From Allopusillimonas sp008369125 (GTDB lineage Bacteria > Pseudomonadota > Gammaproteobacteria > Burkholderiales > Burkholderiaceae_B), in assembly GCF_008369125.1 (NCBI RefSeq), contig NZ_VOAY01000001.1:1612001-1676000 (forward strand): a stretch of 64,000 bases of DNA, read 5' to 3'. The first letter of the stretch is position 1. Each line of letters opens with the position of its first letter. Of the stretch, positions 35,823 through 44,413 are shown piece by piece. The notes below the pieces were generated by a model. The model ran no database searches and had not been told where the DNA came from. It saw nothing but the letters and a program-made list of their open reading frames with translations. A program made the position numbers and the translations under genes.

Positions 35823-36607
35823 GCCGTAGCTCCTTTACCACCCTTTACGGCCTGCTCCGTTTTGCCGGGTTCGGTAACCCACCCGTAGCCCTGCTCTTCG
35901 AGCTCGAGCGCCAGCTCGCGACCACCAGACTTAACAATGCGACCGTTGGACAGCACGTGCACAAAATCAGGCACGATGTAGTCAAGCAGGCGCTGATAGT
36001 GGGTGATGACAATCATTGCACGATCAGGTGAACGCATGCGGTTGACACCGTCTGCCACAACGCGCAGCGCATCAATGTCGAGGCCAGAGTCAGTTTCATC
36101 AAGGATGGCAAGCTTGGGCTCCAGCATGATCATCTGCAGTATTTCATTGCGCTTTTTCTCGCCGCCCGAAAACCCTTCGTTCACGCCGCGATACAGAAAC
36201 TCGTCACGCATGCCGACTTCTTTCATTTCTTGTTTGACACGCTTGATGAAGTCCATGGCGTCGAGCTCAGGCAAGCCCTGGTGACGCCGCGCTGCATTGA
36301 CCGATGCCCTGAGAAAATACGCATTAGATACGCCCGGAATTTCGATGGGGTACTGGAAAGCCAGAAACAGCCCGGCGCGCGCACGCTCTTCAATGGGCAT
36401 TTCGAGCAGGTCCTGGCCCAGCCAGGTTACCGAGCCGCTTTTAACCGTGTAATCTTCGCGACCTGCCAATACTTGTGACAGTGTGCTTTTACCAGACCCA
36501 TTGGGGCCCATGATGGCGTGCACCTCACCCGCGTTCACGTCAAGGTTAAGGCCATTAAGAATCGACTTGTTTTCGATCGACGCGTGCAAATCTTTGATAC
36601 TCAGCAT
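35819..36607 (-). CDS. sufC: Fe-S assembly ATPase SufC
   Basis: A 262-residue ABC-type ATPase that drives the SufBCD scaffold. Walker A is GPNGSGKSTLSQVL near residue 35, the signature FSGGEKKRNEILQM near 146, and Walker B LAILDETDSGLDIDAL near 170. Length and sequence are standard. It starts 10 bases after sufB and overlaps sufD by 4 bases. Confidence 0.95.
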   Translation of the reverse strand: MLSIKDLHASIENKSILNGLNLDVNAGEVHAIMGPNGSGKSTLSQVLAGREDYTVKSGSVTWLGQDLLEMPIEERARAGLFLAFQYPIEIPGVSNAYFLRASVNAARRHQGLPELDAMDFIKRVKQEMKEVGMRDEFLYRGVNEGFSGGEKKRNEILQMIMLEPKLAILDETDSGLDIDALRVVADGVNRMRSPDRAMIVITHYQRLLDYIVPDFVHVLSNGRIVKSGGRELALELEEQGYGWVTEPGKTEQAVKGGKGATA

Positions 36608-36617
36608 TTATTTCTCC

Positions 36618-38090
36618 TTAACCTACGCTGCCTTCGAGACTTACACCGAGCAGGGCCTGCGCTTCGACTGCAAATTCCATGGGCAATTCCTTGAAAACTT
36701 CTTTACAAAAGCCGTTGACGATCATAGACACCGCATCTTCGGCGGACAGGCCGCGCTGCATGGCGTAAAACAACTGATCTTCGCCTATGCGTGACGTGGT
36801 GGCCTCGTGCTCGACACTGGCCGTGGGGTTCTGTACTTCCATCGTGGGGAAGGTATGCGCGGCACAGGTGCTGCCTATAAGTAGCGAGTCACACTGCGTA
36901 TAGTTGCGCGCGTTCTCTGCCTTGGGCGTAATGCGCACCAGCCCACGATAGGCATTGCTGCCGTGGCCGGCCGAAATACCTTTTGAGATAATGGTGCTGC
37001 GTGTATTGCGCCCGATATGAATCATTTTGGTACCGGTGTCGGCCTGTTGACGATGATTGCTGACAGCCACCGAATAAAACTCGCCAACAGAGTCGTCGCC
37101 ACGCAATATGACACTGGGGTACTTCCAGGTAATGGCCGAGCCAGTTTCAACCTGGGTCCAGGAAATGCGTGAGCGCGGACCGCGGCAGTCACCCCGCTTG
37201 GTGACGAAGTTATAAATGCCGCCTACCCCGTCTTTATCGCCGGGATACCAGTTTTGCACGGTGGAGTATTTGATTTTGGCGTCGTCCAGCGCTACCAATT
37301 CAACCACTGCGGCGTGGAGCTGATTTTCGTCGCGCATGGGCGCAGTACAGCCCTCTAGATAACTGACCGACGCGCCCTCTTCGGCAATGATGAGCGTACG
37401 CTCAAATTGGCCGGTATCTTGCGCGTTAATGCGGAAATACGTGGACAGTTCCATGGGGCATCGCACCCCTTTGGGTATGAACACAAACGAGCCATCAGAG
37501 AACACGGCCGAGTTAAGCGCCGCGTAAAAGTTGTCTCCAGGCGGAACCACGGTGCCCAGATATTTTTTGACGATTTCAGGGTACTCTTTAACCGCCTCGG
37601 AAAACGAACAAAATATAACGCCTACTTCGGCCAATTGTTTGCGAAACGTTGTGGCCACCGACACCGAGTCAAACACGGCGTCAACGGCTACGCCTGCCAG
37701 GCGCGCACGCTCGTGCAGCGGCACCCCCAGTTTTTCATAGGTTCGCAAGAGCTCTGGGTCAACCTCGTCGAGGCTTTTGGGGCCGTCTTCTTTGCTTTTT
37801 GGTGCCGAGTAGTAGCGGATGTCCTGGAAATCAATAGGCGGAAACTGCACCTGTGCCCACTCGGGCGTTTCCATGGTCAACCAGTGACGATAGGCGGCAA
37901 GGCGCCATTCGAGCATAAACTCGGGCTCCTCTTTTTTGGCGGAAAGCCACCGGATGGTGTCTTCGTTAAGCCCCTTGTCTATGGTCACAGACTCAATGTC
38001 AGTGACAAACCCCGCCGAGTACTCGCGATCGAGAAACGACTCTATTGGATCAGCGGCAGAAACAACTGCGGGTTCGATTGATGGATTCAT
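36618..38090 (-). CDS. sufB: Fe-S cluster assembly protein SufB
   Basis: A 490-residue scaffold subunit on which clusters form with SufC and SufD. SufB landmarks are FIPKGVRCPMELSTYFRIN near residue 205, VSYLEGCTAPMRDENQLHAA near 245 and SLLIGSTCAAHTFPTMEVQN near 410 (conserved Cys). The N-terminal part with SVATTFRKQL is typical. The start overlaps the stop of sufR by 4 bases, so regulator and scaffold are translationally linked. Confidence 0.95.
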   Translation of the reverse strand: MNPSIEPAVVSAADPIESFLDREYSAGFVTDIESVTIDKGLNEDTIRWLSAKKEEPEFMLEWRLAAYRHWLTMETPEWAQVQFPPIDFQDIRYYSAPKSKEDGPKSLDEVDPELLRTYEKLGVPLHERARLAGVAVDAVFDSVSVATTFRKQLAEVGVIFCSFSEAVKEYPEIVKKYLGTVVPPGDNFYAALNSAVFSDGSFVFIPKGVRCPMELSTYFRINAQDTGQFERTLIIAEEGASVSYLEGCTAPMRDENQLHAAVVELVALDDAKIKYSTVQNWYPGDKDGVGGIYNFVTKRGDCRGPRSRISWTQVETGSAITWKYPSVILRGDDSVGEFYSVAVSNHRQQADTGTKMIHIGRNTRSTIISKGISAGHGSNAYRGLVRITPKAENARNYTQCDSLLIGSTCAAHTFPTMEVQNPTASVEHEATTSRIGEDQLFYAMQRGLSAEDAVSMIVNGFCKEVFKELPMEFAVEAQALLGVSLEGSVG

Positions 38091-38584
38091 TCAGAGAGAC
38101 TCCATATTGTGGTACGTGCCACTGTAGGCTTGATGGCCGGCTTGGCGGCCGGCAGATTTTTAAGAGGAAATTCGGCAGGCATAGGGTGAATCATGTCGGC
38201 CACGGTAACGTCTTCGAGCGTACGCCGTACGATGGCGTTAATACGCTGCCAGTTGGTACGTATATGACAGCCCGCCTCGACACTACAGGCGCCCGGCAAT
38301 GCCGTGCACTCAGTGAGGCCAAAAGGCTGGTCATCAAGCGCGTCTATAATTTGGGCGATATTGATTTGCTCGGCTGGCCGACCTAACAGGTAACCACCTC
38401 GCGCGCCGCGCTGGCTGCGTACTAGCTCGTGCTGGCCTAACTGCTTGAGGATTTTGCTGACGGTAGGCTGGCCCAGCCCCAGCGTGGAGGCGAGATCAGC
38501 AGCACTGTATACCTGCTCTGGCGAGCCTGCCATATAGGTAAGTAATAATGTGCCGTAATCGATAAGTTTGCTGATGCGCAACAC
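38087..38584 (-). CDS. sufR: Rrf2 family SUF operon regulator
   Basis: A 165-residue Rrf2-type regulator of the SUF-specific subgroup. The winged helix is at the N-terminus (LRISKLIDYGTLLLTYMA; LGLGQPTVSKILKQL) and a three-cysteine cluster-binding loop follows in ECTALPGACSVEAGC. It should sense Fe-S status and repress the operon it leads. The start is GTG at 38584: an upstream in-frame ATG (38623) lies inside the operator and -10 element at 38611-38637, and so probably upstream of the mRNA start. The symbol is by function; it is not the cyanobacterial SufR. Confidence 0.85.
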   Translation of the reverse strand: MLRISKLIDYGTLLLTYMAGSPEQVYSAADLASTLGLGQPTVSKILKQLGQHELVRSQRGARGGYLLGRPAEQINIAQIIDALDDQPFGLTECTALPGACSVEAGCHIRTNWQRINAIVRRTLEDVTVADMIHPMPAEFPLKNLPAAKPAIKPTVARTTIWSLSE

Positions 38585-38610
38585 CGACCGCCCCCGAGTG
38601 ATAAAGTGAT

Positions 38611-38642
38611 CATATAGTACCATTTCGGTACTATATGGGTCA
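38611..38642 (-). promoter_or_regulatory. suf promoter with 27-bp perfect operator
   Basis: CATATAGTACC and GGTACTATATG (38611-38621 and 38627-38637) are perfect inverse copies around five bases. On the minus strand TTGACC (38637-38642 region) serves as -35 and TACTAT as -10, with an 18-base spacer that lies within the dyad. A bound Rrf2 repressor would cover both elements. The start of transcription would be near 38619, before the GTG of the regulator gene. Confidence 0.8.
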
Positions 38643-38825
38643 AGTTACCCACACCATTAACAGGTGTACTTATAACTCTGTTCAAAACGCATAATTGCGT
38701 TCAAAGTCGGGGATGAAGAAACGGCCCGAAAAACAGGCATAAAATCTAAACGTTACGGCCGAGGGCTGGCTAAATAATGCAACGTAAAGCCGCCAAAGGG
38801 CATTATTGTAACGGAAAACGCAGGT

Positions 38826-38872
38826 AAAAAATGGAGCCCAGGCGCGACGCGAAAATAGTCAGTCCTGAGCCC
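38826..38872 (-). terminator. Rho-independent terminator of the sau operon
   Basis: On the minus strand GGGCTCAGG pairs with CCTGGGCTC (nine pairs, two of them G-T) across a 21-base loop, followed by CCATTTTTTACC. It lies just past the stop of the MFS gene. The bases from here to 38610 contain no gene, only the suf promoter region. Confidence 0.7.
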
Positions 38873-38881
38873 ATTATTGCC

Positions 38882-40192
38882 TCAACCTGGGTTAACGCGC
38901 ATCTCGTCAAGCCGTATGTGCTCAGCGTCGACGGGGGCCTCTCGTCGAACTGTTTTGTTAGGGTTAATGAATAAGGCCATTACCGCACCTATGCCCAGCA
39001 ACCCTGCCGAAATCATAAAGGGTAAGTAATAACTTCCGGTAGACTGGATCAAAAACCCAAACACCACCGGCGAGATCATGCCGGCAACACCAAACCCCGT
39101 GTTCATCATGCCAGAAGCCGTACCCGCGTAGTCTCCGGCGATATCGATCGGTAAGCTCCAGAGCACCGCGTTAGTGAGTTCCAGAAAGAAGAAGGACAAC
39201 GACAAAAGAAGTACGGCGGTCATTGGATCTTTGACCATAATCATGGGCACCATGAAAATCAGAGAGCCGACCATGCCGACCACTAGCACCGACACTCTGG
39301 CAAAGCGAAGGTTTCCGGTTATTTTCAGCAGTTTGTCCGAAACCAAGCCGCCAAGCGTGTCTCCGATAACACCCGCAAACAATGGCAAGGCCGTGAACAA
39401 CGCCATTTGCTTAAGGTCAAACCCGCGTGCATCCTTCAGATACGAAGGCAGCCATGTCAAATAGACCCATAATGACCACCCGTAGCAAAAATCTACAAAA
39501 GTCACCTTCCACATCCCTTTGATCAGCCCCTTCCATGGTGTCGGCCCGCCTGGTTTTCCCAACGTTATCTTCTTGCCCTCGTTGATTTCAGCAAGCTCCT
39601 CCGGCGAAATACGCGGATGTTCTTCCGGTGTATCGGTAAATATAAAAAAGTACAGAACCGTCCAGGCCAGACTAAGCGACCCCAGAAGAATGAATGACTC
39701 GCGCCAACCCGCATAGGCGATAATCATTACGACCAGAGGTGGGGTAACCGCCCCTCCCAGCCGCGAGAACGAATGGGTAATGCCCTGCGCAAAACCGCGT
39801 TGCGTCGTCGGCATCCATGACGTGAAAGCACGCGTAGCGGTCGGGAAAGCACCGCCCTCACCCAGACCAAGTGCAAAGCGCATGACCAAAAGCGCGGCCA
39901 CACTTCCCACGAAACCGGTCATCAGCGTTGCCGCTCCCCATATAAGCGAAAGCACAAGGAGCACCTTGCGTGGGCCAAACTTATCGGCCAGCCATCCACC
40001 CAAAATTTGCATGACCGCATACGGATAGGCAAATGCAGAAAAAATCAACCCAAGCTCAAGGTTGCTTAACCCCATCTCATCTCTTATCACTGGCCCCGCT
40101 ACCGACATATTTACTCTGTCGATATAGGCAATGAAATACATCAGGCACATCACCATTAAAATAAGATGGTGTGTTTTCACGCGACGTCGCAT
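38882..40192 (-). CDS. sauU: MFS transporter, probable sulfoacetate carrier SauU
   Basis: A 436-residue major-facilitator protein of the anion:cation symporter group with 12 helices. Motif A is GWLADKFGPRKVLL near residue 65; FALGLGEGGAFPTATRAF is the group signature near 110; a short soluble loop lies at about 190-225. In the sauRSTU cluster of Cupriavidus necator an MFS protein of this kind is the candidate sulfoacetate importer. The start at 40192 has GGAGGAG upstream; an earlier in-frame ATG at 40246 lacks a site. It is the last gene after sauS and sauT. Confidence 0.65.
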   Translation of the reverse strand: MRRRVKTHHLILMVMCLMYFIAYIDRVNMSVAGPVIRDEMGLSNLELGLIFSAFAYPYAVMQILGGWLADKFGPRKVLLVLSLIWGAATLMTGFVGSVAALLVMRFALGLGEGGAFPTATRAFTSWMPTTQRGFAQGITHSFSRLGGAVTPPLVVMIIAYAGWRESFILLGSLSLAWTVLYFFIFTDTPEEHPRISPEELAEINEGKKITLGKPGGPTPWKGLIKGMWKVTFVDFCYGWSLWVYLTWLPSYLKDARGFDLKQMALFTALPLFAGVIGDTLGGLVSDKLLKITGNLRFARVSVLVVGMVGSLIFMVPMIMVKDPMTAVLLLSLSFFFLELTNAVLWSLPIDIAGDYAGTASGMMNTGFGVAGMISPVVFGFLIQSTGSYYLPFMISAGLLGIGAVMALFINPNKTVRREAPVDAEHIRLDEMRVNPG

Positions 40193-40375
40193 AGTTGTCT
40201 CCTCCGGCAATCCCGGGAGGCACAAGGCCATCTCCGGTTTGCTCATTAATATAGTTAGGCGAATACAGACTTCGGTGCTGCTTGGTTTCGTTCTATAGCT
40301 ATGCTGGGTAAAGGGTTGCGTTTCGCTCCAGTGCAGGTCTCGAATGGCGGCGCATACCGTCAGGCTTTAGTGTTT

Positions 40376-41920
40376 TTATGCAAGGCCCGGAAGGTCCAAC
40401 AACTTCAGGCGCTGAACCTTTCCTGACGGGCCTCGTGGCAGCTCGTCGACCACAACATAACGGCTGGGTGACTTGTACTTGCCCAGCTCGGCCAGGCAAT
40501 GCCTTTGCATTTCGCTCACATCAAACTCAGCGTGTTCGCGCAGCACCAGATAAACGGCGATATCCTGTCCATACTCGGGATGCGGCACCCCAACTGCGGC
40601 TGCGTCCAAGATACTCGGGTGTTTAATGACGGCCTCATCGATTTCTCGTGGTGCAATGTTTTCGCCGCCCTTGATAATCAGCTCCTTTGCCCGGCCGGTG
40701 ATGTAAAAATACCCCTGCTCGTCCTGATAGCCCACATCACCCGTCCGCAGCCATCCCTCGTCGGTAAACGACTCTTGCGTTTTGACCGCGTCCTTGTAAT
40801 AGCCCAGCATCACATTTTTTCCAGTGAGCACAATCTCGCCCAGCTCACCATGTGGCACTTGCTGATCGTTGGTCCCGATAATCTTCGCCTGCGTCCCGGA
40901 AGGCTTTCCTATACTGCCTACCCGGCGATCGGCATGATCATATGGATTGCTGAAGGACGGCGCGGCAGTCTCTGTCAAACCCATGGTTTCAATAATGTCC
41001 AGGCCAAACCGTTTTTCAAACGCCCTATGGTGCTCGGGCGCCAACGCTGAGGATGCAGAGCGGCAGAACCGAAGCCGTGTCAGATCCAGTTCTGCGCAAG
41101 GCGTTTCATCATTGAGCAGATAGGCAATAATTGTTGGCACCACATTGACCCACGTGCACTCATAGCGACATGCGTCAGCCCAAAAAGTGGCGGCCGAAAA
41201 ACGAGGCGTCATTACGACAGTGCCCTGATGAACCAGTGGCGTGACCAGCGTAAGTACCAGCCCATTAATGTGATACAGCGGAAGCGATCCCAGTACGCGG
41301 TCCTGCGCGGTCAGTCTGTGCTCGACGCTGACGTTGCGCGCATTGAAAATAAGGTTCTCATGGCTTAACAACACCCCTTTTGGCAGCCCGGTCGTGCCCG
41401 ATGTGTACATGATCAGCGCCTCATCCGATGGCTCAAGTCTGGGCAGACCGGCAGGCGACGAGCCCTCCTGCGTAGATACGGTCACGACCTGTGCGGGCAG
41501 GCCATGTGCGGCCGGGTCACACATGACCAGCGGAATTTCACGGCCCGTATCACGTAAAGCCGATTCCAGCGCAACAGCGAGTTCCGGCGTGGTGAAAATA
41601 AGGCGTGTATCCGAATGAAGAAGAATGTGCCTAAGCTGCGATTCCTGGCACATTAAATTGACGGGGTTGGCCACCAGACCGTTAGCCATAATCCCCAAAA
41701 GCAACACGGCTGTCTGCTCGCCATTGGGAAGATAAACAGACACCTTGTCGCCCTGCGTCAGGCCTTGTCTGGCAAAAAAGCTGCCCAACTCTACGCACTG
41801 TGAATGAAGGCGTTTGTAGGTCAATACCCCTGCGTCAGGGCTGGAGATCAAATAAGGCTTGTCGCCCATATCGCTGGCAAGCGATGCGATCAAATCAGAA
41901 AATGTCATAGCGTTGCTCAT
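40376..41920 (-). CDS. sauT: AMP-forming acyl-CoA ligase, probable sulfoacetate-CoA ligase SauT
   Basis: A 514-residue ANL-superfamily ligase. The AMP-binding signature MYTSGTTGLPKGVLLSHENL (key part TSGTTGLPKG) is near residue 170, ETMGLTETAAP near 315, the hinge region WLRTGDVGYQDEQGYFYITG near 400, and the catalytic Lys in GPSGKVQRLKLL near the C-terminus. Alone it could be any short-chain acyl-CoA ligase; the order regulator-acylating aldehyde dehydrogenase-ligase-MFS matches sauRSTU, where this enzyme activates sulfoacetate. It overlaps sauS by 4 bases. Confidence 0.65.
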   Translation of the reverse strand: MSNAMTFSDLIASLASDMGDKPYLISSPDAGVLTYKRLHSQCVELGSFFARQGLTQGDKVSVYLPNGEQTAVLLLGIMANGLVANPVNLMCQESQLRHILLHSDTRLIFTTPELAVALESALRDTGREIPLVMCDPAAHGLPAQVVTVSTQEGSSPAGLPRLEPSDEALIMYTSGTTGLPKGVLLSHENLIFNARNVSVEHRLTAQDRVLGSLPLYHINGLVLTLVTPLVHQGTVVMTPRFSAATFWADACRYECTWVNVVPTIIAYLLNDETPCAELDLTRLRFCRSASSALAPEHHRAFEKRFGLDIIETMGLTETAAPSFSNPYDHADRRVGSIGKPSGTQAKIIGTNDQQVPHGELGEIVLTGKNVMLGYYKDAVKTQESFTDEGWLRTGDVGYQDEQGYFYITGRAKELIIKGGENIAPREIDEAVIKHPSILDAAAVGVPHPEYGQDIAVYLVLREHAEFDVSEMQRHCLAELGKYKSPSRYVVVDELPRGPSGKVQRLKLLDLPGLA

Positions 41921-43356
41921 GCCCCATACCTCGCAAAGTAACTGCCCAGCACGTCTTCATTCGAAGGCTTTCTTTCAGCGACACGCGACACCACACGAGT
42001 CGTGTTCATGTAATGTCTGTAGCTCATGTTGTCCGAGAAATTATTTCCTCCCCACGTCCCACAACCCATAGAAAGTGAAAATGGCAGACTGTTATCGAAA
42101 TTGCCGCCTGTTGCAAAGCAATGCGCCTGATTGACGATCACGCGGGATACAGGCAAGGTCTGGCCTAACAGCAATGCCTGATCAGCGTCAGTGGAATGAA
42201 GGCTGACCGAGTGCCCGGCTCCCATATACGCATACAAGCGCGACACAATGAGGCTGGCGTCGGCAAAATCCCTTGCGCGATACACAGCAAGAACCGGCGA
42301 GAGTTTTTCCCCTGAAAACGGATAATCCTCACCAATCCCCTGCTCTTCGACCAGCAATACAGAGCACGCTTCGGCCGCAATGCGATCCGTCAGATCCATG
42401 CCCACCAAACGAGCAATATGGGCTGCGCCCTTGCCTGTAATGGCCGGGTTCAATCGCCCATCCAGCCACATGGCATCGAGCAAATTCTGCCGCTCCTCTG
42501 GCGCCAGCAGCACCGCATCGCGAGCACGCAAGGCATCCAGCATGGCGTCATACACACTGTCCAGAATCACCACACTATTCTCCGAAGAGCAGCTGGTAGC
42601 ATTATCAAAAGTCTTGGACTGAATGATTTTCTCGGCAGCCTCAGCAAGGTTGGCTGAGGTATCGACAATAGATGCCACATTACCCGCCCCGACGCCAAAC
42701 GCTGGCGTGCCGCAGGTATAGGCCAGACGCACATTCGATTGCGAGCCCGTCGCTACCACCAGATCGGCCTGCCGCATAAGCTCTGTTGTCATGGCTTTGC
42801 TAATGGGCGCAGGCAAAACCTGCACAAGATCCTTAGACAAACCGCATTTTTCGAATTCTGCATGAATGAACTGCACCAGTAGCTCGCAGGCACCCAGGCC
42901 TTTGGGAGAAGGCGCAATGATGACCGCGTTTCCGCACTTCAGAGCATTGATAATTTTGTTGGCTGGCGTCGCAGCGGGGTTGGTAGAAGGCGTAATCGCG
43001 GCCACAACACCGACAGCACGCCCAATCTCAGTAATGCCTGGCGCATCATTTTGAGCAATAACCCCGGTACTGCGCACCCCTTGCAGATCGCGCAACAAAC
43101 CCAGGGTTTTTCTATAGTTTTTCTTTATCTTGTCTTCTACGTTGCCCAGACCGGTATCGTGAACCGCCATTTCGGCCAATTGCCTGTTGCGCTGCGGCTC
43201 CATAATGGCCCAGCCGACGGCGGCAACAGCATCATCAAGCACTTGCTGTCCCTGATCCGCAAAAACTATCTGGGCCGCACGTGCTCTCCTGATCAGCGCG
43301 TCCACCTCAAGGCAGCAATCGGTGGGTACATATGGTTTTTTTTCCTGAAGCTCCAT
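41917..43356 (-). CDS. sauS: CoA-acylating aldehyde dehydrogenase, probable sulfoacetaldehyde dehydrogenase SauS
   Basis: A 479-residue aldehyde dehydrogenase of the CoA-dependent type. The catalytic Cys is in FDNATSCSSENSVVI near residue 255; the nucleotide region shows ITPSTNPAATPANKIINALK near 120 and VGAGNVASIVD near 225, as in acylating ALDHs including AdhE-type domains. In sauRSTU it reduces sulfoacetyl-CoA to sulfoacetaldehyde, which Xsc then cleaves; xsc is not in the window. GTG at 43359 and ATG at 43356 are both near GGAGAT; I use the ATG. It is divergent from the IclR gene. Confidence 0.7.
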   Translation of the reverse strand: MELQEKKPYVPTDCCLEVDALIRRARAAQIVFADQGQQVLDDAVAAVGWAIMEPQRNRQLAEMAVHDTGLGNVEDKIKKNYRKTLGLLRDLQGVRSTGVIAQNDAPGITEIGRAVGVVAAITPSTNPAATPANKIINALKCGNAVIIAPSPKGLGACELLVQFIHAEFEKCGLSKDLVQVLPAPISKAMTTELMRQADLVVATGSQSNVRLAYTCGTPAFGVGAGNVASIVDTSANLAEAAEKIIQSKTFDNATSCSSENSVVILDSVYDAMLDALRARDAVLLAPEERQNLLDAMWLDGRLNPAITGKGAAHIARLVGMDLTDRIAAEACSVLLVEEQGIGEDYPFSGEKLSPVLAVYRARDFADASLIVSRLYAYMGAGHSVSLHSTDADQALLLGQTLPVSRVIVNQAHCFATGGNFDNSLPFSLSMGCGTWGGNNFSDNMSYRHYMNTTRVVSRVAERKPSNEDVLGSYFARYGA

Positions 43357-43480
43357 CACTTGTCATCTCCTGTTGGCATCGTGGGTCCGACACCTGGTTT
43401 TTGTGAATAATTGATCGAAATGTGGCTGTCCGTCCGTATAGAATCTACGCTGTCATGGAAATAAAACGTCCCATTTTTCA

Positions 43481-43494
43481 AGTATTCGTATACT
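43481..43494. promoter_or_regulatory. small dyad between sauS and the IclR gene
   Basis: AGTAT-TCGT-ATACT is a perfect 5-base dyad in the divergent gap, 70 bases before the IclR start. It is a candidate operator for that regulator, on position alone. Confidence 0.3.
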
Positions 43495-43563
43495 CACGCT
43501 GACGCTGACTGGAAATATTCAATTTTCGGGACTACATTGAACCGAGTTCTCAAGGAGCCCCGC

Positions 43564-44340
43564 ATGTCTTCCACTCAGGCCAACGCAGCGGCGATCCGCG
43601 CCTTTCGTATTATTGAAATCATCTCGGCCGCACGCGAACCACTGACTCTTGCGCAAATTTCTGAGCGTATCGAGCTGCCCAAACAGTCCGTGCATCGCCT
43701 GCTCAAACAGCTGGAAAGCGCCTGGATCATTTCACGCAATGGGCCCGGAAAACATTACGAATGTTCTTCACGCGTACGGAAAATGGCCGTCAACATGCTG
43801 ATGGTCGACGGTCCTGCCGCAGCGCGGCGTGCCATATTGCAAGAACTGGTGGATACCGTGGATGAGACCTGTAATCTGGCCATGTCCACCGGGGATGGCA
43901 TTGTTTATCTGGACAGGGTCGAAGCCAACTGGCCTCTATCTACGATATTGAGTGCGGGTTCACGTGTGCCGCTGCACTGCACAGCCAGCGGCAAGCTCAT
44001 GATGAGCTTTCTGCCCAGGCAGCAGCGAGAGCGGCTCTTGAACAAGCTTCCATTGCGCGGCAGCACCAGCCAGACGATTACTGACCGTGACGTGCTATGG
44101 CAGGAGCTGATTTCCATTCGAAAAAATCGCCTGAGCGTCAATAACCAGGAATACATGCCAGGCATTGTGGCGATTGCTGTTCCGGTCATGCAGGGGCGCT
44201 CGCGAGCCTGTGCGGCGGTGGCGATTCAATCATCGGCGGATCGCGCTTCGACTGAGAGTCTCAAGCACTTTCTGCCCGCATTACGAGAGGCGGCCGAGCA
44301 TATCGCGGATACGTTTAACGAAAACATGGCCATGCTGTAA
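43564..44340 (+). CDS. sauR: IclR family regulator, probable SauR
   Basis: A 258-residue IclR-type regulator: winged helix at residues 10-75 (LAQISERIELPKQSVHRLLKQL) and the ligand domain after (ETCNLAMSTGDGIVYLDRVE; PLHCTASGKLMMSFL; VNNQEYMPGIVAIAVPV). In Cupriavidus an IclR protein (SauR) is encoded next to sauSTU. The start is ATG at 43564 behind AAGGAG; a TTG at 43537 has no site. It is divergent from the sauS-sauT-sauU operon and is its expected regulator. Confidence 0.72.
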   Translation: MSSTQANAAAIRAFRIIEIISAAREPLTLAQISERIELPKQSVHRLLKQLESAWIISRNGPGKHYECSSRVRKMAVNMLMVDGPAAARRAILQELVDTVDETCNLAMSTGDGIVYLDRVEANWPLSTILSAGSRVPLHCTASGKLMMSFLPRQQRERLLNKLPLRGSTSQTITDRDVLWQELISIRKNRLSVNNQEYMPGIVAIAVPVMQGRSRACAAVAIQSSADRASTESLKHFLPALREAAEHIADTFNENMAML

Positions 44341-44413
44341 GTTGCCTCGTTAACACCCCTGCCCACCTGCACAGCAGAGTTCCGCTTACCCCTGATCAGC
44401 CCGTTTTTAAACG

